Source: Candidatus Eremiobacteraceae bacterium (GTDB taxonomy: Bacteria > Vulcanimicrobiota > Vulcanimicrobiia > Eremiobacterales > Eremiobacteraceae). From it: a stretch of DNA of 64,000 nucleotides. The DNA is taken from positions 114,078 through 178,077 of the forward strand of contig DATGJI010000023.1 in NCBI GenBank assembly GCA_035295225.1. The letters are read 5' to 3'. The notes under the pieces are model-generated. The model was given only the letters and a program-made list of their open reading frames with translations. It had not been told where the DNA came from and did not search any database. The position numbers were made by a program, and so were the translations under genes. Of this stretch, positions 46,265 through 54,770 are shown piece by piece (the stretch's first letter is position 1; every line of letters begins with the position of its first letter).

Positions 46265-47044
46265 ATGTCCGCACGACCCACCGAGCGCTCGGAAGAGCGT
46301 TTCGACCGCGAACGCACACGCACGCTTTTTCGTTCGTTCGCAGAATCGCGCGATCCGGCGATTCGTGAAGAGCTCGTACTCGCACACGTAAATCTCGTCC
46401 GATATCTCGCCGCCCGCTTCGCCAATCGCGGCGAATTGGCCGACGATCTTATCCAAGTCGGCACGCTCGGTTTGATCAAGGCGATCGACCGCTATGATGT
46501 GACGCGCGGCGTCGAGTTCACGACGTATGCCACGCCGACGATCATCGGCGAGATCAAACGCCACTTCCGCGACAAGGGCTGGGCGGTCAAAGTGCCGCGG
46601 CGGCTTCAAGAGCTCAATCTCGCGGTCAATCGTTCGGTCGAGAAGCTCGCCGTGGAACTCGGCCGCTCGCCCACGGTGCGCGACCTGTCGGAGCGTCTCG
46701 GCGCGAGCGACGAAGAGATCATCGAAGCGCAGGAACTCGGACAGGCGTACAATCTGCTCTCGCTTGACACCGAAATGGGCCAAGACGGAGAGACGCGTTC
46801 GGCAACCCTTCTCGATTATGTCGGGAAAGTCGACGGCGGTTTCGCCGCACTCGACGACCGAGCCGGCCTGGAACGCGGGTTCACCGTCCTCGACAAACGC
46901 GAACGCGTCATCATCTATCTGCGTTTCTTCGAAAACCTATCGCAAGCCGATATCGCCAAACGCATGAACGTCTCGCAGATGCACGTCTCACGCCTGCAGC
47001 AGCGCGCGCTGTCGAAGCTGCAGCAGTATCTCCAAGACGCCTGA
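46265..47044 (+). CDS. sigB: RNA polymerase sigma factor, SigB/SigF/SigG family
   Basis: Group 3 sigma factor of 259 residues. Region 2: LVLAHVNLVRYLAARFANRGELADDLIQVGTLGLIKAIDRYD and EFTTYATPTIIGEIKRHFRDK. Region 3: GRSPTVRDLSERLGASDEEI. Region 4: LDKRERVIIYLRFFENLSQADIAKRMNVSQMHVSRLQQ. Its regulators RsbV and RsbW precede it. The name follows the Bacillus stress sigma factor; the actual regulon is unknown, though the linked DUF948/YtxH genes are likely members. Confidence 0.92.
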   Translation: MSARPTERSEERFDRERTRTLFRSFAESRDPAIREELVLAHVNLVRYLAARFANRGELADDLIQVGTLGLIKAIDRYDVTRGVEFTTYATPTIIGEIKRHFRDKGWAVKVPRRLQELNLAVNRSVEKLAVELGRSPTVRDLSERLGASDEEIIEAQELGQAYNLLSLDTEMGQDGETRSATLLDYVGKVDGGFAALDDRAGLERGFTVLDKRERVIIYLRFFENLSQADIAKRMNVSQMHVSRLQQRALSKLQQYLQDA

Positions 47045-47087
47045 CGCAAAGGGCGGCGCACGGCCGCGCGCTGAAGTACCGCAGCGC

Positions 47088-49745
47088 ATGACATCGCAGC
47101 AGATCCGCCGTTCGTTCGTCGACTTTTTCAAGGCAAAAGGCCACGCCCTTTTGCCAGGCGCATCGCTCGTGCCCGACGCGATGTCCACCACATTGTTCAC
47201 GATCGCCGGTATGGAGCCGTTCGTGCCCGTCTTCTTGGGTGCGGAAGCCGCGCCGGCGCCCCGCGTCGTGACGGTGCAGCGCTGTCTGCGAGTGGCCGGC
47301 GGGAAGAACGACATCGAGAATGTCGGCCGGAGCGGCCGGCACGGCACGTTCCTCGAGATGCTCGGCAATTTCTCGTTCGGCGACTACTACAAACGCGAAG
47401 CCATCGCGTTCGCCTGGGAATATCTCACGGTCACACTCGGGCTTGCGGCGGATCGCTTGCGCGCCACCGTGTACGTGGATGACGACGAGGCGGCGGAGAT
47501 CTGGCATCGCGACATCGGGCTCGGGCGCGATCGTATCTCGCGCTTTGTCGAAGACAACTTCTGGGATATGGGCCCGACGGGTCCCTGCGGCCCGTGCTCC
47601 GAGATCTTCTACGACCTCGGCGAATCCGCGGGGTGCGGCAGGGCCGATTGCGGCGTCGGCTGTGCGCATTGCAGCCGCCACATCGAGTTGTGGAATCTCG
47701 TCTTTCAGCAATACGACCGCGATCGCGACGGCGTCTTGCATCCGCTCCCGAAGCGCTGTATCGATACGGGCATGGGATTCGAGCGGCTTTGCATGGTGCT
47801 GGCCGGGAAAACGTCCATCTTCGACACCGATCTGTATCAGGACATCATCGCCGCCTTGCCTCGCGGCACATCGTCGTCGCTCGACGTGCAAGAACAAGCG
47901 GTGCACCGGCGGATCATCTCGGATCACGCGCGCGCGGTGGTCTTCTTGATCGCCGACGGGGTCAGCCCCAGCAACACGGATCGCGGGTACGTGCTGCGCT
48001 ATCTCATCCGGCGCGCTGTGCGCAGCGGCCGCGTGCTCGGCTACGCCTCGGGCTTCCTGAGCGCGCTTGTGCCGTCGGTCGTGCGTACTCTCGAGGATGG
48101 CTATCCCGAACTGCCGCCGGCTGCCGAACGGGTCGCGACCGTGCTTGCCGCCGAAGAGCGCCAATTCGACGAGACGCTGCAACGCGGCACGCGCCGTTTG
48201 ACCGATGCGATCGCGGCGTTGCGCTCACGCGGCGCCGCAGTGCTTTCCGGGCGCGATGTTTTCGAGCTCCACGACACCTATGGGTTTCCACCGGAACTCA
48301 CGGCGGAGATGGCGGGCGAGGCCGGGATGAGCGTGGACATGGACGGCTATCGCGCATCTATGGACGAACAACGCGAACGCGCGCGGCGCGACGCGAAGGC
48401 GAAGCGGCTCGATCTTCGGGTGGGCGACGCCGACGCCGACGCCGGCGCGACGCTGCCGGATTCAGAATTTGTCGGCTACGAATCGCTGACGGGGTCGAGC
48501 CCTGTCGAGGCGCTCTACGATCCGTCGGGCGCATCCATCGCAACTCTTGAGGCCGGTCAGGACGGCGTGGTCTTGCTCGCGCGCACACCATTCTATGCCG
48601 AGCGAGGCGGGCAGATGGGCGATCGCGGCGAGCTGGCGCACAGCGGTGCATCCTTCGAGGTTCGAGACGTTCAGTACCGCGACAAATCACACCGCCATAT
48701 CCTGCACAAAGGACGCGTGCGCGAAGGGCGCATCGCCGTCGGAGACGTCGTCGACGCCTTCGTTGATCCGGCGTGGCGGCGCGAGATCCGCCGCCATCAC
48801 ACCGTGACCCATCTTCTCCAACGCGCGCTCAAGGATGTGGCGGGCGAAGGCGTGTCGCAGCGCGGGAGCGCCGTGTTCCCCGACCGGACGCGCTTCGACT
48901 TCGAATCGCCGGTCGGCGCGCTCGGCAAAGATCAGCGCAGTCAAGTGATCGCTCAGGTGAATGAACTGATCCGCGCCGACTATCATATCGGCGTGCAGAC
49001 GATGTCGTTCGAAGAAGCCGCGCGACGGGGCGCTGTGTTCATGAAGGGCGAGCGCTACGGCGACGTCGTTCGGGTCGTGACGTTCGGTCCAAGTGTGGAA
49101 CTTTGCGGCGGTACGCACGTGGACTCCACGGGCGAGATCGGCCATTTCGTGTTGCTCTCGGAGAGCGCCATCGGCGCCGGCATTCGCCGCGTGGAAGGCC
49201 TTGTCTCCCAAGCTGCAGATGCTTACGTCGAGCGCGTGCGCGATGCGGCGGAAGACGCCGGCACCATCCTCGCCTCAACAGTCGAGCAGCTTCCGGAATC
49301 GGTCGCGAAGCTCAACCGCGATCGCAAGGAACTGGAAAAGAAGATCGCCGCGCTGCAGGCGCAGTTGGCGCAGACGCGCGCGTCAGCGCATCTCGAAAAC
49401 GTCCAAGATGTCGATGGCGTCGCATATCTCGCGGTCCACGCAGCCGGTGAAGAGGGCGTGGCGGTGAAGGACCTCGCTGAATCTCTGCGCGCGAAATTCA
49501 AGAGCGGTGTGCTTGCCGTCGCCGGCCGCGAGAACGGCAAGGTGGGCATCGTCGTCAGCGTGAGTTCGGACCTGGTCAAACGCGGACTGTCTGCGAAGGA
49601 CGTCTTTGCGACAATCGCGGCGCACGCGGACGCCAAGGGCGGCGGGAGCCCGGCATGGGCGCAAGGCGCAGGCAAGAACGAAGCCGGCATCGACGCCGGA
49701 TTTGCAAGCGTTCCGTCGATGATCCGCGAGTCGCTGCGTGCCTGA
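47088..49745 (+). CDS. alaS: Alanyl-tRNA synthetase
   Basis: Charges tRNA-Ala. 885 residues, full length: class II core with TIAGMEPFVPVFLG and GNFSFGDYYKREAIAFAW, tRNA-binding middle, editing domain with HHTVTHLLQRALKDV and CGGTHVDSTGEIGHF, and C-Ala domain with ENGKVGIVVSVSSDLV. A Cys-rich insert (CGRADCGVGCAHC) in the core may bind zinc. It lies 43 nt after sigB, and its stop is overlapped by the next gene's GTG. Confidence 0.96.
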   Translation: MTSQQIRRSFVDFFKAKGHALLPGASLVPDAMSTTLFTIAGMEPFVPVFLGAEAAPAPRVVTVQRCLRVAGGKNDIENVGRSGRHGTFLEMLGNFSFGDYYKREAIAFAWEYLTVTLGLAADRLRATVYVDDDEAAEIWHRDIGLGRDRISRFVEDNFWDMGPTGPCGPCSEIFYDLGESAGCGRADCGVGCAHCSRHIELWNLVFQQYDRDRDGVLHPLPKRCIDTGMGFERLCMVLAGKTSIFDTDLYQDIIAALPRGTSSSLDVQEQAVHRRIISDHARAVVFLIADGVSPSNTDRGYVLRYLIRRAVRSGRVLGYASGFLSALVPSVVRTLEDGYPELPPAAERVATVLAAEERQFDETLQRGTRRLTDAIAALRSRGAAVLSGRDVFELHDTYGFPPELTAEMAGEAGMSVDMDGYRASMDEQRERARRDAKAKRLDLRVGDADADAGATLPDSEFVGYESLTGSSPVEALYDPSGASIATLEAGQDGVVLLARTPFYAERGGQMGDRGELAHSGASFEVRDVQYRDKSHRHILHKGRVREGRIAVGDVVDAFVDPAWRREIRRHHTVTHLLQRALKDVAGEGVSQRGSAVFPDRTRFDFESPVGALGKDQRSQVIAQVNELIRADYHIGVQTMSFEEAARRGAVFMKGERYGDVVRVVTFGPSVELCGGTHVDSTGEIGHFVLLSESAIGAGIRRVEGLVSQAADAYVERVRDAAEDAGTILASTVEQLPESVAKLNRDRKELEKKIAALQAQLAQTRASAHLENVQDVDGVAYLAVHAAGEEGVAVKDLAESLRAKFKSGVLAVAGRENGKVGIVVSVSSDLVKRGLSAKDVFATIAAHADAKGGGSPAWAQGAGKNEAGIDAGFASVPSMIRESLRA

Positions 49746-50508
49746 TCCGGTCGCATTGGTTCTCGCGGCGCTCTTCGCGCTCGCGCCTGTGCAAGGAACC
49801 GCGGTTGCGACGCCGATCGCTGCGCCGCCGTCCAGCGCGCTCGCGCTCTTCAGCCGATATCAGTCGCGCATGCTCCTCATCAAGCAACCGCCGGTGATGG
49901 TCTTCGAATACACGCGCACGAGAAGCGGACCGACACGCGTCGTGACGGAGAATCATCGTGTCTATCGCGATGAAGCGGGTCACGAACGCAACGAGACGAC
50001 CGCGATCAACGGTTCGCCGTTGGTCCCGCCGCCCTTCATCACGTATGCGCGCACCGACTGGCCCTACGGCGCAGAGAAGTTTCTCGTCGACGCCAATGCG
50101 TATGCCGTCGAACCCAGAGGCGTCGACCAAGTGAACGGTCGCAGGGCGTATACCTACGCCGTCGTCCTTAAGGAACCGGCTGCCTTTGCCGTGACGGACC
50201 TCGAACTCGACGTTCGAAGCGCATTGCCGCTGCGCGAGCGTTTCACCGCAAGCTCCGACATCTGCAACGCATCGGGGACGATCGAGTTCGGACGGAGCGG
50301 AGCCTATTGGATGCCGACCATCGTCGGCGTCTCATGCACACTCGCCGCTACTCCATCGCAGGCGGCAGCGGCCGTCGCGCCGACGCCGCCTCCGATCCGC
50401 GACACCATCCGCTTCACGACCTATTCGTATCCGACCGCGATCCCGCCGCAGGTCTTCGGAATCGTGCCTTCCCCGGCGCCGTCCGGCGCGGATTCACTAG
50501 GACCGTGA
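49738..50508 (+). CDS. Secreted protein of unknown function
   Basis: A 256-residue protein from GTG 49738 (8 nt inside alaS). The N terminus PVALVLAALFALAPVQGTAVA looks like a signal peptide. The body (about 35-205) seems beta-rich, with MVFEYTRTRSGPTRVVTENHRVYRDE and YAVVLKEPAAFAVTDLELDVRS, loosely like LolA/outer-membrane lipoprotein-sorting folds, but I do not recognise a family. Pro-rich C terminus. Its stop overlaps the next membrane protein gene. Confidence 0.7.
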   Translation: MPDPVALVLAALFALAPVQGTAVATPIAAPPSSALALFSRYQSRMLLIKQPPVMVFEYTRTRSGPTRVVTENHRVYRDEAGHERNETTAINGSPLVPPPFITYARTDWPYGAEKFLVDANAYAVEPRGVDQVNGRRAYTYAVVLKEPAAFAVTDLELDVRSALPLRERFTASSDICNASGTIEFGRSGAYWMPTIVGVSCTLAATPSQAAAAVAPTPPPIRDTIRFTTYSYPTAIPPQVFGIVPSPAPSGADSLGP

Positions 50509-51689
50509 GCGAGGCGCGGCGCGTCGAAAGCGCCTTCGGTCCACGCACGTGGATCGTGTTCGCCGGCGCGCTCGTCTTCTATCTCATCTCATCCGGCGGT
50601 AAGCAGTCGTTCTACGATAACTACACGCTGCTCGCAAACGCGTGGCTGCACGGTTCGATCGCGATTCCAGATCCCGGTCCGGCCATCGACGCCCTCAAGT
50701 ACATGGGCAAGTTCTACATCATCGAGGCGCCGATGCCGGCCGTGATCATGCTGCCGTTCGCTCTGCTCTTCGGCCTAAACGCAAACGAAACGCTTGCATG
50801 TGTGTTGTGCGGCGCGGTGGCCGTGACGGCGGCCGATGTCATCTTGCGCCGCATGGGCGTGAGCGACGTCGCCCGCGACGCGACGCTTGCGTTCCTCGCC
50901 GCGGGCACGGTGCTCTGGTGGTGCACGGCCTTTGGGGCGGTGTGGATGTACGCGCACGTGGCCGGCGCGATGTTCGCGCTCCTCTTCCTGGCCGAATGGT
51001 ACGGCCACAGGCGCCCATGGCTCTTGGGTTTGCTGATCGCCTGCGCCGCGCTCTCGCGCTTTCCCATCGTGCTCGCCGCGGTTCCGTTCGGTCTCTGGCT
51101 GCTGGCGGAGACGCCGCCGGAGAAGCGCTGGCGCGTGCTCGGATCGGCGGCTCTCGGCATCGCGCCGCTCTTCCTCTTATATGCGGGGTACAACTTCGCG
51201 CGCTGGGGCACGCTCAACGATATCGGATACACGGTCTGGTATCATCAGGACTCCGTCGGCTCTCCCACCGGAAGCCCGTTCCAACTGCAATATCTGCCGT
51301 TCAACTTGTACAGCTTTTTTGTGCTCGCGCCCGACTTCACCGGCTACTTTCCGTACCTGAAACCCGAGTCGTTGGGCGTCTCGCTCACCTTGACGAGCCC
51401 AGCGCTCGTGCTCGCCTTCGCGGCTTTGCGCGGGCGCGAATCCTTCGCGCTCTGGAGTGCGGCGGTGCTGACCGCGATCCCATCGCTGCTCTACTACGTC
51501 AACGGTTTCGAACAGTTCGGCATGCGCCATTCGCTCGACTTCACTCCGTTCTTGATTCCGCTCGTGGCGCGCGGATTCGAGCGCACGCCGCGCATGCTCG
51601 GCTTCGCATTGGTCGCGTTTTCCATCGCCGCGAATCTTTTCGGCGTCTGGTACTCGTGGGCGTATCACGCGTATCACGTCGTGCCGTAG
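50505..51689 (+). CDS. Polytopic membrane protein, possibly GT-C glycosyltransferase-like
   Basis: A 394-residue protein from GTG 50505, overlapping the preceding stop (GTGA). About ten hydrophobic helices. The first periplasmic loop contains SGGKQSFYDNYTLLANAWLHG and later GKFYIIEAPMPAVIMLP, a pattern seen in lipid-linked-sugar (GT-C/PMT-like) membrane proteins. A clear catalytic DD/DE motif is not evident. Function unknown; a role in protein or lipid glycosylation is a guess. Confidence 0.7.
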   Translation: MSEARRVESAFGPRTWIVFAGALVFYLISSGGKQSFYDNYTLLANAWLHGSIAIPDPGPAIDALKYMGKFYIIEAPMPAVIMLPFALLFGLNANETLACVLCGAVAVTAADVILRRMGVSDVARDATLAFLAAGTVLWWCTAFGAVWMYAHVAGAMFALLFLAEWYGHRRPWLLGLLIACAALSRFPIVLAAVPFGLWLLAETPPEKRWRVLGSAALGIAPLFLLYAGYNFARWGTLNDIGYTVWYHQDSVGSPTGSPFQLQYLPFNLYSFFVLAPDFTGYFPYLKPESLGVSLTLTSPALVLAFAALRGRESFALWSAAVLTAIPSLLYYVNGFEQFGMRHSLDFTPFLIPLVARGFERTPRMLGFALVAFSIAANLFGVWYSWAYHAYHVVP

Positions 51690-51703
51690 TCGAACGGCGC
51701 GCG

Positions 51704-51719
51704 CATTAAGGAACATTAA
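51704..51719 (+). promoter_or_regulatory. Putative Pho box upstream of phoB
   Basis: Direct repeat CATTAA-GGAA-CATTAA with a 10-nt period, ending 13 nt before CATAGC, a weak -10 candidate, and about 70 nt before the phoB ATG. The same arrangement (CCTTAA-N4-CCTTAA) precedes pstS at 54655. The half-site resembles the PyTTAAPyPy boxes of cyanobacterial PhoB-type regulators. Binding is inferred from the two matched copies at Pho genes. Confidence 0.5.
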
Positions 51720-51789
51720 CCGGCACGACACCATAGCGATGCGCTGCGATCGCTCTCTCCAAGGCTATTGAGGCAAACCTTAAGAAACG

Positions 51790-52521
51790 ATGGTCGAAAT
51801 GTCGCAGGCCAGCGTTGAGCGCGCGCCCTCGAAGCAGTGGAAGATCCTTGTGGTGGACGATGAAGTGCATATACTTCAGACGCTTCGCTACAATCTCGAG
51901 AAGAACGGTTACTTGGTCTGCACTGCCGGCGATGGCCGGCAAGCGCTGAGCATCCTCGAAATCGAGAAGCCGGATCTCTGCGTGCTCGATATCATGCTGC
52001 CCGAGCTCGACGGCACGGAGGTGTGCCGCGAGATCCGCAAGCGCTCGAACATGCCTGTGCTCATGCTGAGCGCGAAAGATCAAGAGATCGACAAGGTGCT
52101 CTTGCTCGAGATCGGCGCTGACGACTACATCACAAAACCGTTTTCCATCTACGAGTTGCTGGCGCGCGTAAAGGCGCACTTGCGCCGGCTCGGCAACGCC
52201 GCCAAGGCCGCCCAAGATGTCACGGTGTTGACGGGCGGCGACATCGAGCTCGACGTCGCCCGGCAGCGAGTCACGAAGGGCGGCAAGGTCGTTGAGCTTG
52301 CTCCCAAGGAATTCTCATTGCTGCACGTGCTGCTCGAGAACCGCGGCCGCGTGGTGACTCGTCAGACACTGCTCGATCGCGTGTGGGGCTACGATTTCTA
52401 CGGCGACCAGCAGACCGTAAACGTCCACGTCCGCTGGCTGCGCGAGAAAGTCGAAGACGACCCGAACGAACCAAAGCACATAATCACCGTGCGCAGTCGC
52501 GGATATCTCTTCCGCGAGTGA
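51790..52521 (+). CDS. phoB: OmpR-family response regulator PhoB/PhoP
   Basis: A 243-residue regulator of phosphate starvation: receiver domain (about 17-132) with D67 in LCVLDIMLPELDG and the YITKPFS lysine, and a winged-helix DNA-binding domain (about 145-243) ending in NVHVRWLREKVEDDPNEPKHIITVRSRGY. ATG 51799 (SQAS) is an alternative start. A histidine kinase gene follows after 4 nt and pho/pst genes come next, which supports the PhoB assignment. Confidence 0.88.
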   Translation: MVEMSQASVERAPSKQWKILVVDDEVHILQTLRYNLEKNGYLVCTAGDGRQALSILEIEKPDLCVLDIMLPELDGTEVCREIRKRSNMPVLMLSAKDQEIDKVLLLEIGADDYITKPFSIYELLARVKAHLRRLGNAAKAAQDVTVLTGGDIELDVARQRVTKGGKVVELAPKEFSLLHVLLENRGRVVTRQTLLDRVWGYDFYGDQQTVNVHVRWLREKVEDDPNEPKHIITVRSRGYLFRE

Positions 52522-52525
52522 TCCG

Positions 52526-53692
52526 ATGATCTCGCCGATTCTCGCCGCGGCGCTCGCGCTCGCCGCCGCATTCATCATCGCTTTCTGGGTGACGCGACGC
52601 CGCCTTGAAGCCGCGCGCGCCGAACTCGCCGCGGCCGCCAACGGCGCAGCGAGATCGTCGGACAGCGACCTTGCGGCGATGGCGCGTCTCAGCGCGCTGC
52701 TGGACGCTCTGCCCGTCGGCGTCATCGTCATCGACGACGACGCACGGGTCGTCGCCTTCAATGCCGCCGCCACCGAGATCCTCGGCGTGCAAGCAGAGCG
52801 TGCGATCGGGCGCGCGCTCATCGAGAGCGTGCGCAGCTACGACTTGGATCGCCGGCTTCTGGCGGCGTTGCGCGAAGGCGTGGAAGGCACGGCGGACGTG
52901 CCGCTGCACGCGGCTTCCGATCGCAGCCTGCGCATCACCACCAAAGCCGTGCATGCCGCCGATGGCTCCATCGAGGCGATCGCCATCGTCGAAGATCTCA
53001 CGCGCGTGCGCGATCTCGAAGCGATGCGCCGCGATTTCGTGTCGAACGTCTCGCACGAATTGCGGACGCCGCTCTCGGCGATGAAGATCATGATCGAAAC
53101 ATTGCAGTCGGGAGCGGGGGGCGAAGCGGCTGCGGGCTTTCTCCGAAGCCTCGCAGCGGAAACCGATCGCATGGTGGCGCTCGTTGAAGATCTGCTCGAC
53201 CTCGCGCGGCTCGAAAGCGGCAAACTCGAGATGCGCTTCGGCAGCGTCGATCTCATAGACCTATGCCGCGACGTGGTCGCTTCGCATCTGCCGCGTGCGC
53301 GCCGCCTGGGCATTTCGCTCAAAGCAGCGTTGCCGGAGGGAAGAGTCACGATCATCGGCGATCGCGACAAGCTCGTGCAAGTCATGGTGAATCTGCTCGA
53401 CAACGCGCTTCGGCATACGCCGTCGGGCGGTCACGTGGAAGTGGGGTTGAGCTCGGCTCCGAGCCTTGCGACGCTCTACGTCAAAGATGACGGGCCGGGA
53501 ATACCGTATGACGCGCTACCGCACATCTTCGAGCGCTTTTACGTCGTGGACCAATCGCGCTCGCGCAGCGCAGGCGGTACTGGCCTCGGACTTGCTATCG
53601 TCAAACACATCGTCGAGGCGCACGGCGGGTCTGTGACGGCAGAGAGTGAGCTCAACAGAGGAACGACTTTCCGCTGTACGTTTAGCGGCTAG
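52526..53692 (+). CDS. phoR: Sensor histidine kinase PhoR
   Basis: A 388-residue kinase: single N-terminal helix ([18 protein letters not shown]), PAS domain (about 55-160), HisKA with H177 in [15 protein letters not shown], and HATPase domain with [10 protein letters not shown] (N-box), [11 protein letters not shown] (G1) and [19 protein letters not shown] (G2). The one-helix-plus-PAS layout is typical of PhoR, which senses phosphate through PstSCAB and PhoU rather than directly. Confidence 0.88.
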   Translation: MISPILAAALALAAAFIIAFWVTRRRLEAARAELAAAANGAARSSDSDLAAMARLSALLDALPVGVIVIDDDARVVAFNAAATEILGVQAERAIGRALIESVRSYDLDRRLLAALREGVEGTADVPLHAASDRSLRITTKAVHAADGSIEAIAIVEDLTRVRDLEAMRRDFVSNVSHELRTPLSAMKIMIETLQSGAGGEAAAGFLRSLAAETDRMVALVEDLLDLARLESGKLEMRFGSVDLIDLCRDVVASHLPRARRLGISLKAALPEGRVTIIGDRDKLVQVMVNLLDNALRHTPSGGHVEVGLSSAPSLATLYVKDDGPGIPYDALPHIFERFYVVDQSRSRSAGGTGLGLAIVKHIVEAHGGSVTAESELNRGTTFRCTFSG

Positions 53693-53735
53693 ATGACTGC
53701 ACGATCGTCCACGTTTTCACCAGCGATATCAATCG

Positions 53736-53825
53736 CCGGGGACGCGGCGGATCATCGGGATGACCAAGCTCCGTCGCTCGCGTTCGGCGGAGTTGTACTA
53801 TCCCGATGTTCCGCCGCGTCCCCGG
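53736..53825. repeat. Long inverted repeat (26-bp arms) between phoR and phoU
   Basis: Left arm starting CCGGGGACGCGGCGGA and ending CATCGGGAT pairs with the right arm starting ATCCCGATG and ending TCCGCCGCGTCCCCGG; one mismatch in 26. The 38-nt loop holds a smaller stem (CTCCG/CGGAG). It starts 43 nt after phoR and lies just before the phoU promoter. It has no U-tract, so it is not a standard terminator, and its arms are unlike the short repeats elsewhere in the window. Confidence 0.85.
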
Positions 53826-53852
53826 TAATCGACATCGATCGGTGATGCAAGG

Positions 53853-53881
53853 TTTACAAACGGGCGTGCGGGCCCTATAAT
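53853..53881 (+). promoter_or_regulatory. Sigma70-type promoter for phoU
   Basis: TTTACA and TATAAT separated by 17 nt, a near-consensus housekeeping promoter, 39 nt before the phoU TTG. It separates phoU from phoBR and implies at least some constitutive phoU expression. Confidence 0.75.
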
Positions 53882-53919
53882 GCAATATATTCGACGGATT
53901 ACGCGTTAGCGAGGGACGA

Positions 53920-54660
53920 TTGGCCCGCGAGAACTTCCACCGCATACTCAACGAAACCCAACAGGACGTCTTGCGCATGGGCAGCCTCGTCGAGGAAGCC
54001 ATCACCAAGGCCGTCGATGCTTTGGCGCGGTCCGACATAGCCCTCGCTGAAGAAATCCTCAATTTCGACGACTATATCGACGATTTGAACGTCCGCATCG
54101 AGACGAATTGCCTCAACCTGCTCGCCCTGCAGCAGCCCATGGCGTCCGATCTGCGCACGATCGCGGCCATGCTCGACATCATCATCGACCTAGAACGCAT
54201 CGGCGACCATGCCTGCGACATCGCGCAGATCACAAAGCACCTGGCGAGCGAACCGCAGCTCAAACCGATGATCGACATCCCGCGAATGGCGGCTCGAGCG
54301 CGAGAGATGCTGCGCGAAGCGCTAGATGCGTTCGCCAACCGCGACGCAATGGCCGCGCACCGCATACCGGCGAAAGACGATGAAGTCGATCGTCTCTATC
54401 GCACGGTGTTCAAAGAGCTCATCGAATTCATGGCCAAGGATCCCAAGGCCATCAACAGAGGCAGTAACCTCATCCTGGTCGCGCTCTATCTCGAACGGAT
54501 AGCCGACCACGCCACGAACGTCTGCGAGCGCGTCGCGTATATGGTCGAGGGCGTCCCAAAGAAACTCAAACGATCGGTCGTCGAGATCAACGATGTCGCG
54601 GCGCACGGCGACGAGCTCATACGGGCCTCCCGTGTGGAAGGCGCGGCCGGGGCGCCTTAA
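53920..54660 (+). CDS. phoU: Phosphate transport regulator PhoU
   Basis: Represses PhoR signalling when phosphate is ample and modulates PstSCAB. 246 residues from TTG 53920 (GAGGGA ribosome-binding site). Two three-helix PhoU repeats, each with a metal-binding E/DxxxD motif: LERIGDHACDIA and LERIADHATNVCERV. A 20-residue tail is extra. Unlike E. coli, where phoU is last in the pst operon, here it precedes pstS. Its stop lies in the putative Pho box for pstS. Confidence 0.92.
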   Translation: MARENFHRILNETQQDVLRMGSLVEEAITKAVDALARSDIALAEEILNFDDYIDDLNVRIETNCLNLLALQQPMASDLRTIAAMLDIIIDLERIGDHACDIAQITKHLASEPQLKPMIDIPRMAARAREMLREALDAFANRDAMAAHRIPAKDDEVDRLYRTVFKELIEFMAKDPKAINRGSNLILVALYLERIADHATNVCERVAYMVEGVPKKLKRSVVEINDVAAHGDELIRASRVEGAAGAP

Positions 54661-54670
54661 TCTTCCTTAA
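54655..54670 (+). promoter_or_regulatory. Putative Pho box upstream of pstS
   Basis: CCTTAA-TCTT-CCTTAA, 10-nt period, overlapping the phoU stop; the same spacing as the copy before phoB. TATGAT at 54705-54710 is a possible -10. pstS begins at 54771, leaving a 60-nt leader. Inference from two similar sites. Confidence 0.5.
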
Positions 54671-54770
54671 GGTTGCGATAACCCTGGCTTGATGGCTCTC
54701 ATGATATGATGGCCAAGCAAGTGTCCACCCATGGTATTCTCACCCGAAGACAGGAGCACTGAAGATCATC

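Noticed and set aside
46911..48182. A 423-codon minus-strand frame opposite alaS
   Set aside because: Shadow of alaS; composition is typical of antisense GC-rich frames and no domain is recognisable.
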